A stretch of DNA of 64,000 nt, taken from contig JAJXUI010000008.1 of the NCBI GenBank assembly GCA_021782995.1, forward strand, positions 1 through 64,000, written 5' to 3'. Made by a program: the position numbers and the translations under genes. Below the pieces are notes generated by a model, which saw only the letters and a program-made list of their open reading frames with translations, ran no database searches and was not told where the DNA came from. Positions 16,342 to 23,853 of the stretch are shown piece after piece. The DNA is from Pseudomonadota bacterium (GTDB lineage Bacteria > Pseudomonadota > Gammaproteobacteria > Burkholderiales > Gallionellaceae). How positions within the stretch are numbered: position 1 is the stretch's first letter; every line of letters starts with the position of its first letter.

Positions 16342-17637
16342 TTAGGCTTGTTTCTTGGCTTGGATCTTGGCAACTTCCTCATCCCATCCGTCTGTACGTA
16401 CATACGGGTTGGTACGGGGGTGATTGATCATGCTAGCGTCAACGTCGATTTCCATGGCTTCCAGGAAGTTGACGAGGCCGATACGCTCGATCATTTCACC
16501 GGTACGCTCATGCTCCAGCGCGTTTTCAGCGAAGAAGTCGATGGTGCGTTGCGCGAAATCAACCAGCTTTTCACGATCTTCTTCGGTGTCCAGTTTCATG
16601 AACGGGATGATCACGGTGCCGAACAGGTCGCCGATCTTCAGGGTACGCTTACCACCTACCAGGACAGTTGCGCCGCGGTCATTGCCGGTAGCCAGTGCGC
16701 CTGTCATCACGTTGATGCAGTGCATGCAGCGTACGCAGTCCTTGTTGTCGATTTCCAGGGATTGTGTGTCGTTGATGGCAACGGCGGAAATGTTCGCGCC
16801 TTTTGTAACCTTGGCTGTCTGTTTCAGGGTAATTGCCTTGGTCGGGCAGCGGGCAATCACGTCGTTCACCAGCTCGTCCATGCCATGCTTGGCCATCCAT
16901 GCCTTGGCCATTTTCTCGTCAGTGCGCATGTTGTCGCGCCATGTGCCGATAACTGCCATGTCAGCGCGCTGAATGGAGTTCATGCAGTCGTTGGGGCAGC
17001 CTGAGAATTTGAATTTGAACTTGTATGGCAGGGAAGGACGGTGCATATCGTCCAGGAAGTTGTTCAGCACTTCGCGATGTGCAGATGCTTCGTCGTAGCA
17101 GGACTGCTCACAACGGGCGGCACCTACACAGGACATGGAGGTGCGTACGGCCGGGCCTGCGCCACCAAGGTCGAAGCCCATTTCATTCAATTCGTCGAAT
17201 GCGCTCTGAACTGAGGAGGTATCCGCACCCTGGAACATGATGTCGCCAGACTGGCCGTGGAAAGCGATCAGGCCGGAACCGTGACGCTCCCATACGTCGC
17301 ACATCTTGCGCAGTACGTCAGTTGTGTAATGCATGCCGGCCGGAGGCTGGATACGCAGTGTGTGAAATTCGGCTGCATCCGGGAAGATAGGTTCGCCGGT
17401 TTTCTCGTCTTTCAGTTCGGTAAAGCGAGGAATCACGCCGCCGCCATAACCGAATACGCCAACGGTACCGCCCTTCCAGTAGCCTTTCTTGGTTTTGTAA
17501 GAGGTTTCCAGCTGACCCAGCAGGTCAACGGACATATCGTTGTTCTGCGCCAGACGCTTGATACCAGTTACAAAGCTGGGCCATGGGCCTTTCTCGAGTT
17601 CGTCGAGGTTGGGTGTATCATGCAGTTTTTTTGCCAT
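16342..17637 (-). CDS. dsrA: Dissimilatory sulfite reductase alpha subunit, oxidative type
   Basis: This 431-residue catalytic subunit is the first gene of the operon. Siroheme-[4Fe-4S] ligands are in SCVGAARCEQSC and FKFSGCPNDCMNS. The ferredoxin insert has DCVRCMHCINVMTGAL. The protein starts MAKKLHDTPNLDELEKGPWP, preceded by a good Shine-Dalgarno (GAAAGGAATCATC). It oxidises DsrC-bound sulfur to sulfite using siroamide. The 391-base upstream region is shared with a divergent operon. Confidence 0.97.
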   Translation of the reverse strand: MAKKLHDTPNLDELEKGPWPSFVTGIKRLAQNNDMSVDLLGQLETSYKTKKGYWKGGTVGVFGYGGGVIPRFTELKDEKTGEPIFPDAAEFHTLRIQPPAGMHYTTDVLRKMCDVWERHGSGLIAFHGQSGDIMFQGADTSSVQSAFDELNEMGFDLGGAGPAVRTSMSCVGAARCEQSCYDEASAHREVLNNFLDDMHRPSLPYKFKFKFSGCPNDCMNSIQRADMAVIGTWRDNMRTDEKMAKAWMAKHGMDELVNDVIARCPTKAITLKQTAKVTKGANISAVAINDTQSLEIDNKDCVRCMHCINVMTGALATGNDRGATVLVGGKRTLKIGDLFGTVIIPFMKLDTEEDREKLVDFAQRTIDFFAENALEHERTGEMIERIGLVNFLEAMEIDVDASMINHPRTNPYVRTDGWDEEVAKIQAKKQA

Positions 17638-18028
17638 GATGATTCCTTTCGTTAATCAATTGGTTAAAGCCCAGACATGTACCAAGACTGGAGCATGGTT
17701 TTAAAAAGTAAAACGGGAAGCTTTGATCCTTGCAGGATATAAAGCATGGGTTCAAATCTTGCATGTGCCGCAACTGCCAATAAAATCCGCGTCTTATGCA
17801 GACCAAACCAAATCTAGTCTGTCTGCGAATCATACTTAATTTTAAAGTGGGTTAAATAACTCTTATGGGGGGGTGTACTGATCAGCCGATGGTGTTAGCG
17901 GGGGTATCTCAACTTGGCTATCCAATAACAATGAAAGCAAAAGGGGAGAAAATCAGTGATTGAGGAATATATAATAATGCCACTATCGTTTTCTGGCCAT
18001 TATTTGTGGCAAATTTATTGAGGGCAAG
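17638..18028. promoter_or_regulatory. Divergent intergenic region between dsrA and the Cas6-like operon
   Basis: This 391-base gene-free stretch must hold the promoters of both divergent transcription units. Towards the plus strand there is a TATAAT at 17970-17975, 54 bases before the first ATG, but no convincing -35. Towards dsrA the minus strand has TTAACC then TATGAT at a poor 15-base spacing around 17830-17860. The 17795-17826 stretch shows CAGAC and GTCTG half-sites that might be an operator. A run of G at 17866-17872 is present. Nothing here is decisive. Confidence 0.4.
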
Positions 18029-18262
18029 ATGGCTGAGATCAAGGAGTTGGGAAGGTTCAAGATTCCACTGGGTGGTCAGGAAATTGAATTGCAGCAAATA
18101 GACCATGCTGAAGACGGCATGAGCATGATGCGGGTGCGCATACGAGAAGCCAAACGTTTTACCATTTTTGACATTGATCCTGTCACTGCGCAGCAGTGGG
18201 CGGAAATCATGTTGAAATGGGCCGAAATCCAGCAAGCCGGTGCAGGCGAATTCAATCAATAA
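18029..18262 (+). CDS. Small conserved-looking protein of unknown function beside dsr
   Basis: This 77-residue cytoplasmic protein has no signal or membrane segment. It begins MAEIKELGRFKIPLGGQEIE and is mostly beta-like in the first half with a C-terminal amphipathic helix (AQQWAEIMLKWAEIQQ). I do not recognise its family with confidence. The start has GAGGGC eight bases upstream. It is the first gene of a plus-strand unit with the Cas6-like gene (26-base gap) and a DsrC paralogue, divergent from dsrA, suggesting a role connected to sulfur oxidation. Confidence 0.75.
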   Translation: MAEIKELGRFKIPLGGQEIELQQIDHAEDGMSMMRVRIREAKRFTIFDIDPVTAQQWAEIMLKWAEIQQAGAGEFNQ

Positions 18263-18288
18263 TTCAGACAGGCAAGGTGTCACAGACT

Positions 18289-18867
18289 ATGATCGATGTG
18301 GTTTTTGATCTGGAGGGCTCGGTTGTTCCGGAGTATTACCCTTATCCGCTTTGGGATGCGCTTGTTTCCACGCTTCCGTTGATTAATCAGCAAAATGTCG
18401 GGGTGCATCCGTTGCGGGGCTCGGTCAGCGGGAGAGAGTTCCTGCTGGCGAAACGTTCAAAGCTTATACTGCGGGTGGCTGAAGCCGACGTTAATCACCT
18501 GACAGGATTGTCCGGCAGCGAATTGAAAATCGGTGAACATGTACTTAGGGTGGGAATGGGCAGGGAGCGTGAATTGCAAGCCGCGAATACCCTGCATGCG
18601 TGGCTGGTGCAGGGGGGGGGCGATGAAATCCAGTTCATGGAAGACATGCGTAGTCAGCTGGATGCGGCGGGAGTCGACGGCAAGCTGATTTGCGACAAGC
18701 GACGTGTCATCAACGATGGCCACCAGTCCGTCGAGGGGTATGGGCTGGTATTGCACGATTTAAAGCCGCAAGTTTCCATGCAGATCCAGCAAACCGGCCT
18801 GGGTGGCGCAAGGCATTTGGGTTGTGGTATTTTTGTACCTTTCAAGGCAATCACCGGCCTGGAATAA
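18289..18867 (+). CDS. Orphan Cas6-like RAMP protein (Cas6/Cmx6 type) linked to dsr genes
   Basis: This 192-residue protein matches the Cas6 family called Cas6/Cmx6 (MYXAN type). The N-terminus is MIDVVFDLEGSVVP, then GVHPLRG with His40, AKRSKLILRV, and a glycine-rich C-terminal loop QTGLGGARHLGCGIFVP at 168-184 typical of Cas6 RNA endonucleases. True Cas6 proteins cut CRISPR transcripts; here there is no array and no other cas gene in 64 kb. The gene lies between a small unknown gene and a dsrC paralogue in one operon divergent from dsrA. The ATG at 18289 follows GGCAAGGTG. The family match is firm by pattern; RNA processing is inference, and His40 as catalytic residue is a guess. Confidence 0.82.
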   Translation: MIDVVFDLEGSVVPEYYPYPLWDALVSTLPLINQQNVGVHPLRGSVSGREFLLAKRSKLILRVAEADVNHLTGLSGSELKIGEHVLRVGMGRERELQAANTLHAWLVQGGGDEIQFMEDMRSQLDAAGVDGKLICDKRRVINDGHQSVEGYGLVLHDLKPQVSMQIQQTGLGGARHLGCGIFVPFKAITGLE

Positions 18868-18910
18868 AGCAGACTTTGTTATCTACGTTATCTACAGGAG
18901 GAAAATAAAG

Positions 18911-19240
18911 ATGGGTTATGTTGTAAATGGTGTAGAACTGGAAACGGATCCGGAAGGTTATTTGCTGGAGCCCAACTATAGCGAAGAAGTGGTCAAGGTA
19001 ATTGCCGCTGCTGAAAATATTGAACTGACACCACGTCATTGGGAGGTAATCAATTACCTGCGCGACCAGTATCGTGAAGAGGGGCATACCCCCAATTTCC
19101 GCAATATGCTGAAGGGTGTGCAGGAATTCTGGCCGGAAGCCGACAGCAAGGCCTTGTATGATCTGTTTCCGATCGGCCCGGCCAAGCAGGGTTGCAAAGT
19201 GGGCGGATTGCCGCAGCCGTTGGGCAAGGGTGGTTACTGA
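18911..19240 (+). CDS. DsrC/TusE-family paralogue lacking the C-terminal cysteine
   Basis: This 109-residue protein is a clear DsrC relative (RHWEVINYLRDQYREEGHTP, LYDLFPIGPAKQGCKVGGLP). It keeps the inner cysteine (Cys95, aligned with Cys99 of the operon DsrC). The position of the catalytic last cysteine is Lys106, in a tail PQPLGKGGY. TusE-type paralogues keep the last cysteine and lose the inner one, so this is the opposite pattern. It therefore cannot form the intramolecular disulfide/trisulfide. A strong Shine-Dalgarno (AGGAGG) precedes the ATG at 18911. A carrier, partner-binding or regulatory role is possible. Confidence 0.92.
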   Translation: MGYVVNGVELETDPEGYLLEPNYSEEVVKVIAAAENIELTPRHWEVINYLRDQYREEGHTPNFRNMLKGVQEFWPEADSKALYDLFPIGPAKQGCKVGGLPQPLGKGGY

Positions 19241-19292
19241 TCCACGCCTGACGGCAGGGACTGGTCTCGTGTCCTTGCCGCATTATTAACAT

Positions 19293-19327
19293 AATCCTGC
19301 ATGCGTTCACTCCGTGCAGGATTTTTT
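19293..19327 (+). terminator. Intrinsic terminator or attenuator hairpin after the DsrC paralogue
   Basis: A nine-pair perfect stem (AATCCTGCA 19293-19301 with TGCAGGATT 19315-19323) with a 13-base loop runs into a T run ending at 19327. The 3' arm contains the AGGA that would serve as Shine-Dalgarno for the ATG at 19329, so it may attenuate the next gene as well as end the previous one. Confidence 0.75.
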
Positions 19328-19328
19328 A

Positions 19329-19986
19329 ATGAGCAATATAAATCTTGAGTACACAGCAAAGATCAAAGATCCGAGTCAAAAGCAGCTGGCACAGTGGTAA
19401 TCGCAAGAAAACGCCGCAGGAAATTGCCGGAGCATTTGCATTCATCATCTGGCGTATCAGTGACAATACGCTGAAAAATGTACGTCGAGCTGATTTTGAT
19501 ATCGAGATCGGCCCGCAGTATTTTTCCTTCCTGCGAGAATTCCTGGTCTTTCTCGTGATGGTGTCGGACCGTATCGTGTACGAAAAACTGAATGAGCAGG
19601 ACCGCATGGATTTCACCGGTGCACTGGCAAACCGTGTGGCAGAACACATGGCGGAAAATCAGGGTGAATGGCTGGGCGGCTCCCTGCGCGAATACAAGGA
19701 CAGTTTCATCGATTTTCTCAACCAGCGTGCCGGCGAATATGCCGATTATCATTACAACGGCAAGGACAACTCCTTTTCTTTCCTGCTGTACCTCGGACAA
19801 TGCATGAAAGAAGTGGTTGATGAAAAGGACAAGACCTGGGTGGTAGACCAGATGATCGCCATCGAAGCGCCCGAGGCGATCGGCATGGTGGAAAAAGCCA
19901 TGGTTGGCCTGTTCGACAATATGGCCTCTTCCGCAGATGCGCAGCATCCGCCTGCGGATATTGAGACGCCTCCCGCAGAGCAATGA
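19329..19986 (+). CDS. Helical protein of unknown function with an apparent +1 frameshift near its start
   Basis: The long frame (19345-19986, TTG start, 213 aa) encodes a soluble, mainly helical protein with no family I recognise (KTPQEIAGAFAFIIWRI, FLREFLVFLVMVSDRIVYEK). The better start is the ATG at 19329 with an AGGA eight bases upstream. It reads MSNINLEYTAKIKDPS then QKQLAQW and meets TAA at 19398. Skipping one base there gives QLAQWNRKKTPQEI, continuing into the long frame. Either one base is inserted (mutation or assembly error) or a +1 frameshift at the stop is used. The gene overlaps the TauD-like gene by four bases. Confidence 0.65.
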
Positions 19987-20861
19987 GCGCTCCGTTTGAT
20001 CTGCAGGATGATGAAGCCTATCGGCAATGGCGCGACCAGAAGTTACGTCTCGCGCCAGCGCGTGTGGAAGAATTGCGGGTCGAGATCAACGATCCGCGCA
20101 ACCTGACGGCAGCTGAACATGATGCGATGCTGCAATGCATCCGCCGCGCAAATATGGTGGTGTATGTTTCCAGGGCAACTGTTGCGGATAAGGATGTCGC
20201 ACGCAAGCTGGGTGCGCAGTTTGGCCTGCGGCGGCTCAATGCCAACTGGCTTGCGGGCGAAGACGGCATCTCCGAAATCAAGGTCAGCAATGGAGAAGAT
20301 GCTACACGTCAGGCCTATATCCCGTATACCAACAAGCCAATCAAATGGCACACCGATGGCTACTACAATACCGATGATGAGCGTATTCGCGGCATGATCC
20401 TGCATTGCGTGCACAGCGCGTCGGATGGGGGCGTGAACCGCCTGATGGATCATGAGATGGTGTATTTGCAGCTGCGAGACGAGAATCCCGAGTTTATCCG
20501 TGCGTTGAGTGCGAATGATGTGATGAGCATTCCGCCGCGTACCGATGAGGACGGCGTGGCGCGCGCAGAACAGCGCGGCCCGGTGTTTTCGGTGGATGGC
20601 AACGGCAAGCTGCATATGCGCTATACCGCACGCACACGCAGCATCGAATGGAAGCAGGATGCACTGTCACGTGCAGCGCTGGCGGCGCTGGTGAAGATTC
20701 TGGATACGCCTTCGCCTTATATCTACAGTACACGGCTTGAAAGCGGCATGGGCCTGCTGTGCAACAATGTGCTGCACGATCGCAGCGGCTTTAATGACAA
20801 TGCGGATGCGCCGCGCCTGCTGTATCGAGCAAGGTACTTTGACCGCATCGTGAATTCATAG
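19983..20861 (+). CDS. TauD/TfdA-like Fe(II)/2-oxoglutarate dioxygenase
   Basis: This 292-residue protein has the metal-binding facial triad: His123 and Asp125 in KWHTDGYYNT and a distal His265 in CNNVLHDRSGF. Arginines at 278-282 are suited to 2-oxoglutarate binding. The family oxidises substrates such as taurine and other sulfonates or carboxylates. The substrate here is unknown, and sulfonate desulfonation is only suggested by the sulfur context. It is translationally coupled (ATGA overlap) to the preceding helical-protein gene. The last 78 bases before the next, convergent gene hold nothing obvious. Confidence 0.85.
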   Translation: MSAPFDLQDDEAYRQWRDQKLRLAPARVEELRVEINDPRNLTAAEHDAMLQCIRRANMVVYVSRATVADKDVARKLGAQFGLRRLNANWLAGEDGISEIKVSNGEDATRQAYIPYTNKPIKWHTDGYYNTDDERIRGMILHCVHSASDGGVNRLMDHEMVYLQLRDENPEFIRALSANDVMSIPPRTDEDGVARAEQRGPVFSVDGNGKLHMRYTARTRSIEWKQDALSRAALAALVKILDTPSPYIYSTRLESGMGLLCNNVLHDRSGFNDNADAPRLLYRARYFDRIVNS

Positions 20862-20939
20862 CGGAAATTGCTATGGCTGCCGGGGGATATGTGTCGCCAG
20901 CATCGACCGGATGGCGGCAATGCCTCAGCAGGAAATCAA

Positions 20940-21473
20940 CTACAGCAGCTGGAATGAAAGTGCTGTGATTACGGAGCCGAGCAATGCCCCCATCAGGACA
21001 TCGCTGGGATAATGCAGCCCCAGAACCGGACGCGACACGGCCACCAGCAGTGAGAACGGAACCAGCAGCGGCGCGAGGAATGGGAAGTAGGAAATGGCCA
21101 CGATGCTGAAGGAAACAGCATGCAGAGTGTGGCCGGAAGGGAAACTGAACTGGTCCAGCGTATTGCCGGTACAGATGATGCTGGGATACACATTGAACGG
21201 GCGGGGGCGCAATGTCTTGTGCTTGATCAGTTTGTAGATCAGAGTGCTGACCAGGCCAACCCCTATCATGTGCAGTACGGGACGAAGTGCTTCCCCCTGG
21301 AAAGCGACCAGCAGGAATGTCATCAGCGTATACCAGAACACGCCATCCCCCAGCCGGCTGAACAGGCGGAATACATCGCGCACGGCCGGCGTGCGGCTCA
21401 GGTCGTTGCATGCCTGGCACAGGTCGATATCGAAATCGTTAAATCTGCTCAGGTGATAATACAGTCTGGACAT
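20940..21473 (-). CDS. PAP2-superfamily membrane phosphatase
   Basis: This 177-residue integral membrane protein has the complete PAP2 signature: KHKTLRPRP, FPSGHTLH and SRPVLGLHYPSDVLMG. Such proteins dephosphorylate phosphatidate or undecaprenyl diphosphate at the membrane surface. A TTG-type extension to 21497 exists, but the ATG at 21473 has GGAG seven bases upstream. It overlaps the end of the glycosyltransferase gene by 35 bases, so the two are co-translated. With dgkA nearby, a role in lipid or polyprenyl phosphate turnover fits. Confidence 0.88.
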   Translation of the reverse strand: MSRLYYHLSRFNDFDIDLCQACNDLSRTPAVRDVFRLFSRLGDGVFWYTLMTFLLVAFQGEALRPVLHMIGVGLVSTLIYKLIKHKTLRPRPFNVYPSIICTGNTLDQFSFPSGHTLHAVSFSIVAISYFPFLAPLLVPFSLLVAVSRPVLGLHYPSDVLMGALLGSVITALSFQLL

Positions 21474-22659
21474 GCTGGTCTCCATGCAGTTGTGCAATAT
21501 TCTGCAATACGCCTTCCAGCTGGCCCATCACGGCGCTCCAGGTCAGCTGTTCGATTGATTTGCGGGCGTGCTGGCGCAGGCGCTCAATGCGGTCCGGTAT
21601 CTGCACCAGCGCCACAGCCTGCTCATAAAATGCCTGGGTGTCGTTGAATGGCACCAGCAAACCGTTGACGTCGTGACGGATGTGCTCACGCGCAGCGGCG
21701 TAATCATAGGCCAGCACCGCCAGGCCACTGGCCATCGCTTCAACGGTGACATTGCCATAGGTTTCAGTCAGGCTGGGGTACAGGAACACATCGCCTGACG
21801 CATAATGCTCGGCAAGATCCTCGCCGCTACGCATGCCGGCGAAAATGACATTCGGGTGTTTTGCCTGCAGCCCTGCCCGTTCAGGACCATCGCCCACCAT
21901 GACCAGCTTTGCGTCACCGATAATCGCCTGCATCTGCTCAAATGCATTGACTACCACCTGCAGGTTTTTTTCCGCCGCCATGCGGCTGACCATCACCACC
22001 ACGGGTGTGTCGTCATCTGCGCCCCACTGCTGACGCAGCTCGCGGTTACGCTTGGCCGGATGGAACAGGGCGGTATCCACGCCTCGGGAAACCACGGCGA
22101 CATCCTTGTATCGGTCCTGCACAAGGATGTCCCTCAGCTCGCGCGTTGGCACCATGGTGCAATCGGTGCGGTTGTGGAAATGTCGAAGATATGTGCCTAT
22201 GGGTTTGTTCAGCCAGCCCACACCATAATGTTCTGTGTAGGTGTGGAAGTTGGTATGGAAATCTGTTGCTACAGGAATGCCGAGTTTCCTGGCGGCAGAA
22301 ACTGCAGACCAGCCCAACGGCCCCTCGGTGGCGACCTGTATGATATCCGGGCGATTCTGCTGCCAGTGTTTCAGCAGCTTGTTCTTGCTGGGCCGGCCGA
22401 TCTGCAAACCGTAATAGGCAAACAGCGGCATTGCACCGGTAAGCACTTCTGAAAACGTATCCTCGCAGGCGGGTGCATCATCCGTACCCTGGCGCGGGCG
22501 CACCAGCTCCACCGTATGGCCGCGCTCGCGCATGCCTTCAACCATGCGGCGCACGGTGACTGCCACGCCATTCACCTCGGGCGGGTAGGTTTCCGACACC
22601 ATCGCGATGCGCAGGGGCGCGGCATGGGCGGAATCAAATTTGTGATCGGCTGTACTCAT
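21439..22659 (-). CDS. GT4-family glycosyltransferase (alpha-mannosyltransferase-like)
   Basis: This 406-residue GT-B protein shows RIAMVSETYPPEVNGVAVTV near the N-terminus, DFHTNFHTYTEHYGVG, VVMVSRMAAEKNLQVVVNAF and the donor-site pattern FLYPSLTETYGNVTVEAMASG. It resembles GDP-mannose-dependent alpha-mannosyltransferases that modify glycolipids. The donor and acceptor are inferred only. The PAP2 phosphatase overlaps its 3' end. The 132 bases before dgkA are AT-rich with no gene. Confidence 0.88.
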   Translation of the reverse strand: MSTADHKFDSAHAAPLRIAMVSETYPPEVNGVAVTVRRMVEGMRERGHTVELVRPRQGTDDAPACEDTFSEVLTGAMPLFAYYGLQIGRPSKNKLLKHWQQNRPDIIQVATEGPLGWSAVSAARKLGIPVATDFHTNFHTYTEHYGVGWLNKPIGTYLRHFHNRTDCTMVPTRELRDILVQDRYKDVAVVSRGVDTALFHPAKRNRELRQQWGADDDTPVVVMVSRMAAEKNLQVVVNAFEQMQAIIGDAKLVMVGDGPERAGLQAKHPNVIFAGMRSGEDLAEHYASGDVFLYPSLTETYGNVTVEAMASGLAVLAYDYAAAREHIRHDVNGLLVPFNDTQAFYEQAVALVQIPDRIERLRQHARKSIEQLTWSAVMGQLEGVLQNIAQLHGDQHVQTVLSPEQI

Positions 22660-22791
22660 GCCGGCATCATTTCATGCCGACATGAATGCTTGATGAATTT
22701 TATGTGACGAAAAGATGAAACACAGCGGCGGGTGGGGTAAACCTTTTAGAGCATGATATGCTGCAATGTCGTGCAAATTAATATAATAAAA

Positions 22792-23181
22792 TCATTTATT
22801 TATATTAATCAATATCAGCAGCCAGGTGATCGCGACGACGATCATGCTGACCAGGACTGCGGCACTGCCAATGTCTTTGGCGCGTCCGGCCAGCTCATGA
22901 TGATCGAGTGAGATGCGATCCACTACTGCCTCGATTGCAGAATTCAGCAGCTCGACAATAATCACCAGCAACACACTGCCTATCATCAGGATTTTTTCTA
23001 CATGGTTTACCGGCAGCCATACCGCAAGCGGTATCAGCACCAGTGAAAGCCACACTTCCTGGCGGAAAGCTTCTTCATTGCGGTAAGCGGCTGAGAAGCC
23101 GGCTACCGAATAATTCAAGGCATTCCACAAGCGGCGCAAGCCAGTCTTGCCTTTGTAGGGACTGCGAGTTTCCATATCCAT
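22792..23181 (-). CDS. dgkA: Diacylglycerol kinase
   Basis: This 129-residue small membrane kinase phosphorylates diacylglycerol to phosphatidate for phospholipid recycling. Signatures are FRQEVWLSLVLIPLAVWL, ELLNSAIEAVVDRISL and HHELAGRAKDIGSAAV, with three transmembrane helices. The open frame reaches a TTG at 23214, but the ATG at 23181 (MDMETRSPYKGKTG) with a GGAA upstream is preferred. The 3' end runs into an AT-rich spacer. Confidence 0.94.
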   Translation of the reverse strand: MDMETRSPYKGKTGLRRLWNALNYSVAGFSAAYRNEEAFRQEVWLSLVLIPLAVWLPVNHVEKILMIGSVLLVIIVELLNSAIEAVVDRISLDHHELAGRAKDIGSAAVLVSMIVVAITWLLILININK

Positions 23182-23247
23182 AATGAATTCCGGATTGATA
23201 TCGGGCTGAATCAAGCCCGGCGATTATACCCGCAATGAAAGAATGCG

Positions 23248-23853
23248 CTACTTCAGCCAGTCGCGCAGTTCAGGCAATACAAGTGTTGCAATCCTGTTGT
23301 AACCACTGCTACGCGGATGTAAGCCGTCGTTTGCCTGACTCTCGGCAAGATATGCGGAATCGGCTGCCAGATGCGTAAAGATATCGATAAAGGGAATGTC
23401 GATACGCATGGCTGCCTGCTGATAGGCGGCATTGAGCGGCGCCAGACGAGAATTGAGTGCCGCATCACCGACTGCCGCGGGCCCCACCAGGGCAGTCTTG
23501 TATTTGGATTTTGCAGCAGCTAGCAGCGTGCGTACACTGGCAATGGAATCGGCAAAAGCGACGCGCGTGTCACCTTGCTCGATTACCATGTCATTGATGC
23601 CGCACGACAGCACGACGTGGCCTGAACAGGTATCCGGCAGGCGCTGGGCGCATTCCTGTTCCCATCGCTGCAGGATGTCGGTACTGGTCTGTCGCCGCAC
23701 ACCGAGGTTGTAATGTGTCAGCGTGTGGCGGTCATCCACCAGTGCCGCACAAACCCTGCCGGTCCACCCGAGAAAGGTTTCATCGCCGGTGCCGTTGATG
23801 AAAGAGTCCCCGATAAAACAGATGCGTACATCTCTTTTCGGGGAATGCATCAT
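23248..23853 (-). CDS. SGNH/GDSL-family hydrolase
   Basis: This protein of about 201 residues shows the SGNH blocks: CFIGDSFINGTGDE (serine nucleophile), LSCGINDM (block III) and NDGLHPRSSGYNRIA (Asp/His). The family includes esterases and thioesterases. There is no signal peptide in the sequence, so it is probably cytoplasmic. Its start codons (TTG/ATG/ATG at 23856-23848) overlap the gcvP stop, so it is translated behind the glycine cleavage operon. The substrate is unknown. Confidence 0.87.
   Translation of the reverse strand: MMHSPKRDVRICFIGDSFINGTGDETFLGWTGRVCAALVDDRHTLTHYNLGVRRQTSTDILQRWEQECAQRLPDTCSGHVVLSCGINDMVIEQGDTRVAFADSIASVRTLLAAAKSKYKTALVGPAAVGDAALNSRLAPLNAAYQQAAMRIDIPFIDIFTHLAADSAYLAESQANDGLHPRSSGYNRIATLVLPELRDWLK

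Noticed and set aside
17638-19345. CRISPR array near the Cas6-like gene
   Set aside because: I looked for regularly spaced repeats on both strands around the gene and saw none, nor any other cas gene.
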